Shown: positions 34,952 through 44,274 of the stretch, piece after piece
Numbering within the stretch: the first letter of the stretch is position 1
How the letters are laid out: every line of letters begins with the position of its first letter
NCBI GenBank assembly: GCA_029781825.1
Contig: JAKOVY010000110.1
Span: 41,938-105,937, forward strand
From: Bacillota bacterium
Lineage (GTDB): Bacteria > Bacillota > Syntrophomonadia > Syntrophomonadales > DTU052
Reading direction: 5' to 3'
Length of the DNA: 64,000 bases
Notes under the pieces: generated by a model
Seen by the model: only the letters and a program-made list of their open reading frames with translations
Told to the model about the DNA's origin: nothing
Databases searched by the model: none
Translations under genes and position numbers: made by a program

Positions 34952-36133
34952 ATGAGAGAAGTTGTTATCGTTAGTGGTGCGAGAACACCGGTCGGGGACT
35001 TTATGGGGTCACTCGCGGAGTACGACCCGATTGATCTGGGAGTGTTTGCTCTCAAAGGCGCTTTGGAAAAGGCGGGTATATCCGCGGAGTTGATCGATGA
35101 GGTGGTGGCAGGTCACTGTAACCAGTCATCATCACCGGGCAACAGTGCCCGCCATGTGGCACTGAGATCAGGGTGCCGGGTTGACTCATACGCCTGCACC
35201 GTTCACCAGCAGTGCCCATCCTCCATGCGGGCGGCTGAGATCGTGTCACAGGAAATCATGTTAGGGAAAATTGACGTCGGTGCCGCTGTGGGAATTGAAA
35301 GCATGACCAATACCCCCTATTATCTCTATGGCGCAAGGAAGGGTTACCGCTTGGGTCATGGCGAGCAGATCGTTGACGGTCTTATGAAGGGCGGTCTGAT
35401 TTGCGAATTCGTGGGTTATCACATGGGCGTTACCGCCGAGAACATTGCTGAGATGTATAACATCAGCCGGGAGGAGCAGGATGAATACGCACTGCTCAGC
35501 CATCAGAGGGCCTGCCGCGCCATTAAAGAGGGCTGGTTCAAAGATGAGATAGTACCGGTTGAGGTCCACGAGAAAAAAGGAACCCGAATTTTTGATACCG
35601 ATGAACATCCCAGGCCTGATACCACTCTGGAGAGCCTGGCCAAGTTGAAACCGGCTTTCAAAAAAGGCGGTACTGTGACCGCAGGCAATGCTTCCGGTCT
35701 GAATGACGGCGGCTCTGCAATCATTATGATGTCTGCAGACAAGGCCAAGGACTTGGGTATAAAACCTATCGCTCGCGTCGTGTCTTCAGCCTCAGGGTCG
35801 GTTGAACCGCGTATCATGGGCATGGGAGTAGTACCGGCCGTACAACGCGCTCTGAAATTCGCAGGTATGGAACAGAATCAGATCGATTACTGGGAAATCA
35901 ACGAGGCTTTCGCCGCCCAGTTCCTGGGTGTCAATCGCGAATTGAAGATTGACCTGGACCGGGTTAATGCAGTTGGTTCCGGTATAGCGATTGGACATCC
36001 CGTAGGAGCAACCGGGGCTCGGTTGATTATAACCATGATCAATGAGATGAAGCGCCGTGGGGTCCGGTATGGCTGTGCCTCCCTGTGTGCCAGCGGCGGT
36101 CCGGGAGTGGCGTTTATTGTAGAATCCATCTAA
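34952..36133 (+). CDS. Acetyl-CoA acetyltransferase-type thiolase
   Basis: A 393-residue thiolase-fold enzyme. The nucleophilic Cys lies in HQQCPSSMRAAE near residue 90, a variant of the usual NxxCxSG. NEAFAAQFLG near 315 and GIAIGHPVGATGARL near 345 carry the Asn and His, and the second Cys is in CASGGPGVAF near 385. It would condense or cleave acetoacetyl-CoA or a longer 3-ketoacyl-CoA. Start ATG 34952 follows AGGAGAGGAG. It is in line with abfD, giving the crotonyl-CoA end of a beta-oxidation scheme. No crotonase or 3-hydroxyacyl-CoA dehydrogenase is present here. Confidence 0.92.
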   Translation: MREVVIVSGARTPVGDFMGSLAEYDPIDLGVFALKGALEKAGISAELIDEVVAGHCNQSSSPGNSARHVALRSGCRVDSYACTVHQQCPSSMRAAEIVSQEIMLGKIDVGAAVGIESMTNTPYYLYGARKGYRLGHGEQIVDGLMKGGLICEFVGYHMGVTAENIAEMYNISREEQDEYALLSHQRACRAIKEGWFKDEIVPVEVHEKKGTRIFDTDEHPRPDTTLESLAKLKPAFKKGGTVTAGNASGLNDGGSAIIMMSADKAKDLGIKPIARVVSSASGSVEPRIMGMGVVPAVQRALKFAGMEQNQIDYWEINEAFAAQFLGVNRELKIDLDRVNAVGSGIAIGHPVGATGARLIITMINEMKRRGVRYGCASLCASGGPGVAFIVESI

Positions 36134-36639
36134 ATTACGGGATAGGCTGGCAGGAGCAAGCAGGAAAACCCTGGCACAAGAAAAACAGGGATGCCTCTTG
36201 CTCTGCCCCTGCCATTAATTTTATTGCTGCTATTGATTTGGTCGAGAGAGGGGGGATTAACCGATCACGTTTTTGGGTGCACATCGTTCTCTATATGCAG
36301 CAGCATTTACCACATATAACGCAATTCTATTGGCAGCACATTTCTCCAATGCTCCCATAAAAGCATCTCAAGTCTGGAATCAGTTACACTGATTCCTACT
36401 GTCGGCGCTGAGTCTGCTATCTGCATGACGACAAAGCCGATCATTACAACCGCGTCTTTCCAATGCGCTCGCAAAAAGCTTATTCGTGCCAGTAATTATT
36501 CTGTCATTCCACCGGAAAGATTCATTTGCACGGCAGGATTAAAACCCTATCCGTTACTCAGAAGACCAGAAATGGTCGAAATAATCCGGAAAAAACAAAA
36601 AGAAGAGCAATGGAAAACAATTCAAAGGAGGTTCCCGTA
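36134..36639. other. Intergenic region between thiolase and acyl-CoA synthetase
   Basis: About 500 bases. The first part holds copy A of a roughly 50-base structured repeat (36149-36213); the remainder shows no gene, promoter or strong hairpin. An ATG at 36526 opens in frame with the ligase but has no SD. Confidence 0.55.
36149..36213. repeat. Structured intergenic repeat, copy A
   Basis: Nearly identical to 40401-40458 over about 50 bases. The shared core has CAGGAGCAAGCAG, AAAACCCTGG, ACAAGAAAA, CAGGG and TGCC in the same order. CCCTG pairs with CAGGG across a loop holding ACAAGAAAA, GGCA with TGCC, and GAGCAAG with CTTGCTC as an alternative outer stem. Confidence 0.7.
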
Positions 36640-38313
36640 ATGGCATCACCGTATGAGAGCCGATTTTGGACGCAGGTCTACAACTGGAAGACTCCAACCA
36701 CCATGAGGTATCCGAAGATTCCGGCCTATTATGTTCTTCGCGATGCCACAGTTTTCCAACCCGACAAGGCTGCTACCGATTTCTATGGAGCGAAGATTAC
36801 CTGGGATCAGCTCTACCACAAGGTTACCCGCATGGCCAATGTACTGGTCGAAAAGGGTGTCAAGAAAGGTGACAGAGTAGGTATCTGTCTCCCCAACTGC
36901 CCGCAGTTTGTTATTGCTTTCTGGGCGGTTCTGATGGCCGGCGGCGTAGTCGTGAACCTCAACCCCATTTACACTGCGGACGAACTTGAATTTGCTTTCA
37001 AGGATTCCGGGCTCACCGGACTTGTAACCTTTGATGCTTTGTTACCGGTTGTCAAGCCCCTGGTCAAAAAGCTCGATATCCCGATGGTTATCGTTACCCG
37101 ACTGTCGGACTTCATGCCGGGCGGGAAAGTCAGCACCGAAGAAGAACTGGGACTTGAGCCGGGATGGCTTCATTTCTCAAAGATTCTTGAAACCGACAGA
37201 CGCTGGGCACCTCCCCTGGTCGATATCAAGCATGACGACCCCGCGGTCATCCAATACACCGGTGGAACCACTGGCGTTCCCAAGGGAGCGGTATTAACTC
37301 AATTCAATATAGTCGCGGCTGCCTATCAGGTAGTTATGTGGTGTATTGAAATGGTTGACAACGAGCCGACCGAGATTCAAAACCTCCTGTGCGTAATACC
37401 CTTCTTCCACATCTACGGAGAAGTATGCTGCATTCTGTACGCTGCACGCTCCCTGATGACCATGGTTATTCTGCCTCGCTTCGAACCCAATGAAGTGTTG
37501 GATGCTATCGAGCGTTATGACCAATATGCGTATTTCCCGGCAGTGCCCACCATGTTAGAAGCGCTGTTTGCCAACCCGCGCGTTAACGACATTGACTGGC
37601 ACCGCAAATTCGTCTACTGCGGTACCGGTGCGGCTCCCGCCTCCCTCGCTCTGTACCAGAAATGCCGCAGCTACGATTTCAACTTCTATGAGGGATATGG
37701 CTTGAGTGAGACCTGTGCCATGGCAGTAAGTACTCCCGGCGGGCGGCCGAAAGTTGGCAGTGTCGGTGTTCCCTATATTGACATGGAGTGCCGCGTAGTT
37801 GACGAAGATGGCAACGATGTACCTCTGGGTGAGCGCGGTGAGCTGTGGCTGAGAGGCGCCACTGTTATGAAGGAATACTGGAATAATCCTGAAGAAACTG
37901 CCAAAGCGTTAACGGAAGACGGCTGGCTGAAGACCGGCGACGTGGTTTATATGGATGAAGAGGGTTATATATTCATTGTTGACCGCACCAAGGATATGAT
38001 TATTGCCGGCGGTTACAACATCTATCCGCGCGATATCGACGAGGTTCTCATGCAGCATCCTGCTGTTGCAGACGCTATGGCGATCGGCGTTCCCGATGAG
38101 TATCGCGGTGAGACAGTTAAGGCCTTTGTACAGCTGAAACCCGGTCAAACGGTAACCTTTGAAGAACTGGATGCCTTCTGTCGTCAAAAACTGGCACCTT
38201 ACAAGGTTCCCAAGCTGTGGGAGTTCCGTTCCGAACTGCCGCGTACCCAAACCGGTAAGGCTCTGCGCCGGATCCTGCGCGATGAAGAGATTGCAAAAAT
38301 GAAGAAAGAATAA
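36640..38313 (+). CDS. Long-chain/medium-chain acyl-CoA synthetase (AMP-forming)
   Basis: A 557-residue ANL-family ligase activating a carboxylic acid with ATP and CoA. The P-loop is YTGGTTGVPKGAVLT near residue 207, YGLSETCAM near 350, GWLKTGDVVYMDEEGYIFIVDRTKDMIIAGGYNIYP near 425-460 and a C-terminal TQTGKALRRILR with the adenylation Lys. Start ATG 36640 is 8 bases behind AAAGGAGG; the longer frame to 36526 is Lys/Arg-rich and lacks an SD. It is one of four AMP-forming ligases in 10 kb. Confidence 0.92.
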   Translation: MASPYESRFWTQVYNWKTPTTMRYPKIPAYYVLRDATVFQPDKAATDFYGAKITWDQLYHKVTRMANVLVEKGVKKGDRVGICLPNCPQFVIAFWAVLMAGGVVVNLNPIYTADELEFAFKDSGLTGLVTFDALLPVVKPLVKKLDIPMVIVTRLSDFMPGGKVSTEEELGLEPGWLHFSKILETDRRWAPPLVDIKHDDPAVIQYTGGTTGVPKGAVLTQFNIVAAAYQVVMWCIEMVDNEPTEIQNLLCVIPFFHIYGEVCCILYAARSLMTMVILPRFEPNEVLDAIERYDQYAYFPAVPTMLEALFANPRVNDIDWHRKFVYCGTGAAPASLALYQKCRSYDFNFYEGYGLSETCAMAVSTPGGRPKVGSVGVPYIDMECRVVDEDGNDVPLGERGELWLRGATVMKEYWNNPEETAKALTEDGWLKTGDVVYMDEEGYIFIVDRTKDMIIAGGYNIYPRDIDEVLMQHPAVADAMAIGVPDEYRGETVKAFVQLKPGQTVTFEELDAFCRQKLAPYKVPKLWEFRSELPRTQTGKALRRILRDEEIAKMKKE

Positions 38314-38401
38314 AATAATATATTACGTAGGAGCTGACCACTGCTCAACAGCGCCGGTCCGACAAAATTGTCGATGGTGTAGTTGGATGAGCAAGTTCCT
38401 G

Positions 38402-38450
38402 TGTAAGGTGAAGCCCCGGAGCCGTGTTTGCGGCCCGGGCTTGCCTTACA
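38402..38450 (+). other. Long stem-loop between ligase and acyl-CoA dehydrogenase
   Basis: TGTAAGG pairs with CCTTACA, AAGCCC with GGGCTT, and GCCG with CGGC at the tip, with a single bulge. No U-run follows, so it is not a normal terminator; it lies 35 bases before the dehydrogenase start and may stabilise or process the message. Confidence 0.55.
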
Positions 38451-38484
38451 TACGTGGTAAATAGATTAAAAGGAGTTGAACTGC

Positions 38485-40311
38485 TTGAGTACTTCTTATT
38501 CTTACAACACCCGTGACCTGAAGTTCATTCTGAAGGAATGGCTTCCAATCGAAGAAATATTCCAATACGAGAAGTATAATGGCTACTACACCATTGAGGA
38601 CCTGGACATGATGATTGACCAGTGTCACAACATCGCCGCCGAGGTTATTGCCGCCGAAGGGGACGAGATGGAGGAGTTCGGGGTTAAATTCGAAAACGGA
38701 AAGACCACCGTTCACCCCGGTTTTACCCGGATATTTAAGTACATCCAGGAGAACGGCTGGGGAACTTCCAATATTGAAGAGGTTGAAGGCACCCTGCCTG
38801 AAGTCCTCCAATGTGCCATATATGAGATGTTTCAGGCGGCCTGCCCGCCAATGCGCGCTCACGCCTTGACCACCGGTGCAGCCCGGTTGATTCAGGAGTT
38901 TGGGTCGGAAGAACTGAAGAAGATGTTTCTGCCCAAAATGTATGACGGTACATGGTCCGGAACCATGTGCCTGACTGAAGCGACTGCCGGTACTGACGTA
39001 GGAGATATCCTCTCCAAAGCTTACCCTACATCCGATCCCCGGATATACAAGATCAAGGGTTCAAAACAATTCATCACCTGCGGTGATGGCGATTTTGCAG
39101 AAAACATTATTCACCTGTTCCTGGCAAGGATTGAAGGAGCAGCACCGGGAACCAAAGGGATTTCGCTCTTTGTGGTACCCAAGTATTGGGTAAATGAGGA
39201 CGGAAGCCTGGAGGATAATGATGTCGTAACCACGGCCATAGAGCATAAGATGGGGTTGCATGCTCAGCCTACGGCCGCCCTCGCTTTTGGCGATAACGAC
39301 AGATGCCGGGGTTGGCTGGTGGGAGACCCTCCGGGACCTGATGGAGTCAGCAAAGGAATGGCTCAGATGTTCCAAATGATGAACGAGGAGCGCAAAGGAA
39401 CCGGTATGCAGGCTCTTTCCGTAGCCGCCAACGCCTACTGGAACGCAAAGAACTATGCCAAGGAGAGGATACAGGGACGCTTGGCCTCCGACCCCAAGGG
39501 ACCCAGGGTGCCAATCATCAACCATGGTGATGTGAAGCGCATGCTGATGGTCAACAAGGCTACGCTGGAAGCGTGTCGCGCCATGATCATGAAGGCCTAT
39601 TTTTATCAGGATATGTTCCGGCACGACCCCGATCCTCAGAAAAGAAAATGGGCCGGCGGAAGGTTGGATGTGCTGACTCCTATATGCAAAGCTTATCCCA
39701 GTGACGAAGCCTGGAATCTGGTGGCGGAATCCATTCAGACTTACGGCGGCTATGGGTACTGTGAGGATTATCCCGTAGCTCAAGCGGCCCGGGATCTCAA
39801 GATCTACTCCATCTGGGAAGGAACGAATTTTGTACAAGCCCAGGACCTGATAAACCGGAAGTGGTCCCTGGATAATGGTGCGGTTTTTGCCGATTTCCTG
39901 CAGGAGATCGAGGATTTCATTGCTGCGCACGAGGGGAACGATAAAGGCTTCAGACTTGAGTTTGCCAATCTGAAAGAGGCCTTGTCGGCTTACCGGGAAA
40001 TCATGGCCGCGATGGCAGAGTATAAGGCTGCCAAGAAGATGGGCTACTATCAAGTGTTGGCCCGCCGCATTCTTACCGCTACCGGTCAGCTGTACGGCGG
40101 TTATTGCCTGTTGGATCAAGCCCTTATCGCTCAGAAGAGGGTGGATGAGCTGGGTCCGGAGCACTGGGATTATCATTTCTACTATGGAAAGGTTCTTTCA
40201 GCCAGGTATTACCTGAGAAATGTGGTTCCCAATGTCAGCCTGGTGGCCAGACTGGTCAAGGAAGGGGACGACACGGTTATAGAAGCGCCGATTGAGATTT
40301 TCGAGTATTAA
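38485..40311 (+). CDS. Long-form acyl-CoA dehydrogenase (about 600 residues)
   Basis: A 608-residue FAD acyl-CoA dehydrogenase of the extended subfamily. Typical text: GTMCLTEATAGTDVGDI near residue 155 (flavin and substrate contact), ERKGTGMQALSVAANAYW near 305, and RDLKIYSIWEGTNFVQAQDL near 440, where the Glu of WEGTN matches the usual catalytic base. The C-terminal extension (about 460-608) is the added helical domain of this subgroup. The start is TTG 38485, 9 bases behind AGGAG; TTG 38476 abuts the SD. It follows the ligase in the same direction. Confidence 0.9.
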   Translation: MSTSYSYNTRDLKFILKEWLPIEEIFQYEKYNGYYTIEDLDMMIDQCHNIAAEVIAAEGDEMEEFGVKFENGKTTVHPGFTRIFKYIQENGWGTSNIEEVEGTLPEVLQCAIYEMFQAACPPMRAHALTTGAARLIQEFGSEELKKMFLPKMYDGTWSGTMCLTEATAGTDVGDILSKAYPTSDPRIYKIKGSKQFITCGDGDFAENIIHLFLARIEGAAPGTKGISLFVVPKYWVNEDGSLEDNDVVTTAIEHKMGLHAQPTAALAFGDNDRCRGWLVGDPPGPDGVSKGMAQMFQMMNEERKGTGMQALSVAANAYWNAKNYAKERIQGRLASDPKGPRVPIINHGDVKRMLMVNKATLEACRAMIMKAYFYQDMFRHDPDPQKRKWAGGRLDVLTPICKAYPSDEAWNLVAESIQTYGGYGYCEDYPVAQAARDLKIYSIWEGTNFVQAQDLINRKWSLDNGAVFADFLQEIEDFIAAHEGNDKGFRLEFANLKEALSAYREIMAAMAEYKAAKKMGYYQVLARRILTATGQLYGGYCLLDQALIAQKRVDELGPEHWDYHFYYGKVLSARYYLRNVVPNVSLVARLVKEGDDTVIEAPIEIFEY

Positions 40312-40400
40312 ATAAACCTCCTCTCTTTGCTGTATGGGGATGGACGTTCCCCGGATCGACGCAGATCCCGGGGAATGCTCCATCCTTAATTATGTCTTGC

Positions 40401-40458
40401 GGCAACAGGAGCAAGCAGAAAACCCTGGTACAAGAAAAGCAGGGTTGCCCCTTTTGCT
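40401..40458. repeat. Structured intergenic repeat, copy B
   Basis: Second copy of the element at 36149. Here GGCAAC (40401) pairs with GTTGCC (40444), and CCTG with CAGG around the conserved ACAAGAAAA loop. Differences between copies tend to fall in loops or keep pairing. It lies between convergent genes, just before a terminator. Confidence 0.7.
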
Positions 40459-40472
40459 ATCCGAATAAAAGC

Positions 40473-40517
40473 AACCGCCCCGGGGCCAAGTGCTTATTTT
40501 CCACGGGGCGGTTATTT
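40473..40517. terminator. Bidirectional terminator between convergent genes
   Basis: AACCGCCCCG pairs with CGGGGCGGTT across a 21-base loop, followed by ATTT. It separates the acyl-CoA dehydrogenase (+) from the acyl-CoA ligase (-). Confidence 0.78.
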
Positions 40518-40570
40518 CGACTAGCAAGCAATCTTTCCAGTGATGGATGAGTACTTTGTTTGATTGCGGC

Positions 40571-42247
40571 TTATTCTGACGACCGGCGAGCAGCCTCTTC
40601 CTCCCTCAGTATCTTGCGCATGATCTTGCCCGTGCCGCTCTTCGGCAAGGAATCCCTGAACTCAATGGTTCGCGGGTATTTATATACTGCCATCTGTTCC
40701 CTGGCCCAGGCTACCAGTTCATCTTCGGTAATTTTTCCTACCCACTCCGGTTTTAAGGTAACAAAAGCCTTGACATCCTCACCCCGGTAATCATGCGGAA
40801 CCCCGATAACTGCGCACTCGGCAATGGCGGGATGCTTGTAGAGGTACTCCTCCACTTCTGCCGGGAAAACGCTGTAGCCTGAGGCTTTGATGAGCTCCTT
40901 TAGCCTTCCGCACAGCCAGACAAAACCATCCTCATCGATGCGGGCAATATCTCCAGTTTTTATCCAGCCATCTCCGGGGAATGCCTCGGCCGTTTCTTCA
41001 GGCCGGTTCCAGTAACCTACCGCCACGCTGTTATCCCGAATCCAGAGCTCCCCTTCCTCTCCCAGCGGTACATCCTTGGTATCATCAGATGGGTCCACGA
41101 TCCGGATATCCACCCCGGAAAAAGGAAAGCCAATACTTCCCGGCTTAATCCAGCGTGGGATCGTCTGACACACCGTAGCCACAGTTTCGCTCATTCCATA
41201 TCCTTCCGCCAGGAGAATACCCCGGTCCAGATATTTCTGTTGAACCGCACTCGGTAAAGGAGCGCCGCCCATCCAGGCACATCTCCAGGAAGACAGATCG
41301 TAGTTGTCCACCTCTGGATGATTGATTAATGCAATGTTCATAGTTGTTATGGCAACGAAGTTGGTTACTTTGTACCGATCTATCGCCATTAATGCCGCCA
41401 ACGGGTCGAAACGAGCCATGATGACAATGGTACCGCCTTCATAGACCGGACCCAGCATATGACAGGCCATGCCGGTAATATGAAAAAGAGGCAGAGCCGC
41501 CAGATGGATGTCGTCAACCTTATCCTTGTTGTAGGAGTATACCACGGCTTTCCACAGGATGTTTCTGTGTACCAGCATCGCGCCTTTTGGATGTCCGGTA
41601 GTTCCCGAGGTATACTGCAACTGGGCCAAATCTTCCAGGTCGAGATCCGCCAGTCGCTTGATGGGCTCTGCGTTGATGAAATCATTCCACTGGATTGCTC
41701 CTTCACAAGAAGGGTTTTCGGGTACGATACCCTGAGGAAAGGGTATAGTCGGTTCAGCAGGCACGTATTCGGCCAGGGAAGTGACTACCACTGCTTCTAC
41801 TGAGGGTACTTTTTCACGAATGCTTTCAAATATCGGGTATAGTCCATCCTCAATTATAACTACCTTTGCTCCGCTATCGTTCAGAATGTATTCCAATTCC
41901 CCGCTCTTGAACATGGGGCTGCCTGGAACCACTACCGCTCCTATTGATTGGGCACCGAAGTAGGAGAGCAGGAATTGTGGGCAATTCTGCATTCCCAGGT
42001 AAACCCGGTCACCTTTCTTGACTCCCAGCGCCTGCAAACCTCCAGCAACTCTCCATACCAGTTTCTTAAACTCCATCCAGGTAATCTCGGTGCCGTAATA
42101 AATGATAGCAGCCTTATCGCGGAATTTGTAAGCATTGTAAACCAGGTGCTGGACTATCGGATCGCGTCCAATGTGCACCTCATCGCCCCGCAGATAATCA
42201 TCCTGATAATGTTTTTCCCAGAATCTTTCCATTGGCTTGAATTTCAT
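40571..42247 (-). CDS. AMP-forming acyl-CoA synthetase
   Basis: A 558-residue ANL-family ligase. The ATP loop is YTSGTTGHPKGAMLVHRN near residue 213, GYGMSETVATV near 348, GWIKTGDIARIDEDGFVWLCGRLKELIKASGYSVFPAEVEE near 435-475 and the C-terminal Lys motif PKSGTGKIMRKIL. The N-terminus (MERFWEKHYQDDY) matches long-chain-type ligases of anaerobes. Start ATG 42247 is behind GAGAGGGGG. It is first of a leftward block, though 450 bases and a terminator separate it from the next leftward gene. Confidence 0.92.
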   Translation of the reverse strand: MKFKPMERFWEKHYQDDYLRGDEVHIGRDPIVQHLVYNAYKFRDKAAIIYYGTEITWMEFKKLVWRVAGGLQALGVKKGDRVYLGMQNCPQFLLSYFGAQSIGAVVVPGSPMFKSGELEYILNDSGAKVVIIEDGLYPIFESIREKVPSVEAVVVTSLAEYVPAEPTIPFPQGIVPENPSCEGAIQWNDFINAEPIKRLADLDLEDLAQLQYTSGTTGHPKGAMLVHRNILWKAVVYSYNKDKVDDIHLAALPLFHITGMACHMLGPVYEGGTIVIMARFDPLAALMAIDRYKVTNFVAITTMNIALINHPEVDNYDLSSWRCAWMGGAPLPSAVQQKYLDRGILLAEGYGMSETVATVCQTIPRWIKPGSIGFPFSGVDIRIVDPSDDTKDVPLGEEGELWIRDNSVAVGYWNRPEETAEAFPGDGWIKTGDIARIDEDGFVWLCGRLKELIKASGYSVFPAEVEEYLYKHPAIAECAVIGVPHDYRGEDVKAFVTLKPEWVGKITEDELVAWAREQMAVYKYPRTIEFRDSLPKSGTGKIMRKILREEEAARRSSE

Positions 42248-42695
42248 TGTTGTTGTCCCCCTCTCATTAATCCCTGGTAAACGTGTAGACTCTTACCAAT
42301 AGTTCGTCCCTTGGTCGCAATCACCATGCGAGGCCGTCAAATGACGTGCTGGAAACTGCGAGAAAAGGCTTGTTCTTTGACCCGGCAGTTGTCTGGTTCA
42401 CTCCCTTCATGTAGATACTATAGCTATGCCAAAAAAATTCAATATATTTAGTCAATAGTCCTTCAGAGAAGATATGGTTTCATAAATTTGCATAAAAGAA
42501 AGGGTTAAAGCAGGAAGATACCCAAGATATCCTCTCTTTTTTAACCCCTTAAACGAATGGATTGCCCTAATCTTCCCATCGTTCAAAGTGATTGCCGGAT
42601 GGTGCACTGGAATTCAAAATGCCGGTCAGGCAATAGGGGAGCAAGGAGTTTTTCACCCACCCCACTCCCCGGTTTTGCATTTCAATTGTCTCGTG
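42248..42695. other. Intergenic region between two leftward ligase genes
   Basis: About 450 AT-rich bases with a terminator for the right-hand gene (42492-42550). No gene and no convincing promoter were recognised, although the left-hand ligase must have one. Confidence 0.5.
42492..42550 (-). terminator. Terminator-like hairpin after the 42696-44207 ligase
   Basis: On the minus strand AAGGGGTTAA pairs (with one bulged base) with TTTAACCCTT over a 30-base loop, followed by TCTTTT. Confidence 0.55.
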
Positions 42696-44207
42696 TTATC
42701 CTGACAGCCGCTGCCTTAGCTGATCTTTGAGGAGTTTGCCTACTCCATTGCGCGGCAGGGGACCGGTGAAGATGACTTCCTTGACGCACTTAAAGCGGGC
42801 CAGGTTGTCAGTGCAGGCTTTGATAATATCGGCCTCGGTAAGCTCGGCTCCCGGAGCTTTCACCACAAAGGCTACGGGCACTTCACCCCATTTTTCGTCG
42901 GGTTTTCCGACTACACCTACCTCAACTACCCCGGGTAAGCGGGAAATGACGGCTTCAATCTCGGCCGGATAAATATTCTCGCCGCCGCTTATGATCATAT
43001 CCTTTAACCGGTCTACCACATAGATAAATCCGTCCTCATCCTTCATCCCCAGATCTCCGGTGAAGTACCAGCCGTCCGCCACTACCTTCTGTGTGGCCTC
43101 GGGATTGTTCCAGTATCCCTTGAAAAGCTGGGGACCGGCGACAGCAATTTCTCCGATCTGTCCGGGAGGCAGTTCGCGGCGGGTCTCCGGATCCACGATT
43201 TTTATTTCCCCATGGAATACCGCTTTGCCCACCGAGGTTCTCTTATCCCAGCCCATGTCGTGAGTCCAGAAGGTTAAGGCTCCGGCGTATTCAGTAACCC
43301 CCAGGACGTTTTCGACCTCGATGTTGTACTTTTTGTATTCGGTGAATATGATTTCCGGCACAATAGAACCTCCGCAAACAATATGCTCCAGGGAGGAGAG
43401 GTCCATTTCCGCGATGCCGGGCACCCTGAGCATGGCCAGCAGCATCACCGGAACCGTCATCATGTGAGTAATTCTCTCTTCCACCACCGTCTTCCACACC
43501 TTGACGGGATCGAAGTCGGGCATAAATACACAGGTAGTTCCGCAATGGATATTGGTTATCATCGGAGCCAGGCCGCCAATGTGAAAGAGGGGAGCAACGG
43601 AAAGGAAACGGTCCCGGTATTTCCAATTGATGGTGTGGCAGTGTCCGGCGGTAACGAAAAACAGGTTGTTATGGGTCAGCATCGCACCTTTGGGCTTGCC
43701 GGTGGTTCCGGAGGTGTACATGATTACAGCAACATCGTCGTCGCCTGAAACCAGGCCCGGCTCGTCAGTCGGCTGACCTGCGAGGGCTTGATTGAACTCA
43801 ATATCCTGACCGGTTCCGCCCGATCTGATAAAGTAGCGCAATCTGGTTTGGGTTCGTACAGCTTCAGCAGCTTCACTGAAACCATCATCGTAAAGGAGCA
43901 GGACCGCACCGCAGTCGTTCAGTATATATACCAGCTCGGACGGGTGCAAACGCCAGTTAAGCGGTACGGTAATGGCTCCTATCTTGGCGGCTGCCAGCAT
44001 GGCGATCAGGAACTGGTAATTGTTTTTACACAGGATTGCGATCCGATCTCCGGGGTAGACCGGTAGGCTCCTCATATAGTGCGCCATCTGATTGACCATG
44101 AGGTTGGCCTCCCGGAAAGTGTAGCGATATCCCTCTCCCACGAAAGCCTCCAAATCCGGAGAAAGATACGCCCGGTTTCTCATCATGTCACCAATGTTTA
44201 TCTTCAC
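42696..44207 (-). CDS. AMP-forming acyl-CoA synthetase
   Basis: A 503-residue ANL-family ligase of the shorter FadD/benzoate-type group. The P-loop is MYTSGTTGKPKGAMLTHNN near residue 157, ENVLGVTEYAGALTF near 305, GWYFTGDLGMKDEDGFIYVVDRLKDMIISGGENIYP near 380-415 and the C-terminal PRNGVGKLLKDQL. The start is GTG 44207 directly behind AGGAGGAGGAG; the longer frame to 44240 reads through that SD. It runs leftward, 68 bases after the next ligase gene, so the two are probably one transcript. Confidence 0.9.
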   Translation of the reverse strand: MKINIGDMMRNRAYLSPDLEAFVGEGYRYTFREANLMVNQMAHYMRSLPVYPGDRIAILCKNNYQFLIAMLAAAKIGAITVPLNWRLHPSELVYILNDCGAVLLLYDDGFSEAAEAVRTQTRLRYFIRSGGTGQDIEFNQALAGQPTDEPGLVSGDDDVAVIMYTSGTTGKPKGAMLTHNNLFFVTAGHCHTINWKYRDRFLSVAPLFHIGGLAPMITNIHCGTTCVFMPDFDPVKVWKTVVEERITHMMTVPVMLLAMLRVPGIAEMDLSSLEHIVCGGSIVPEIIFTEYKKYNIEVENVLGVTEYAGALTFWTHDMGWDKRTSVGKAVFHGEIKIVDPETRRELPPGQIGEIAVAGPQLFKGYWNNPEATQKVVADGWYFTGDLGMKDEDGFIYVVDRLKDMIISGGENIYPAEIEAVISRLPGVVEVGVVGKPDEKWGEVPVAFVVKAPGAELTEADIIKACTDNLARFKCVKEVIFTGPLPRNGVGKLLKDQLRQRLSG

Positions 44208-44274
44208 AATTCTCCTCCTCCTTAATGGCTCAATAGGCAATTGTTATTTCTCGTTAAACTCTATTTTTGACTCA

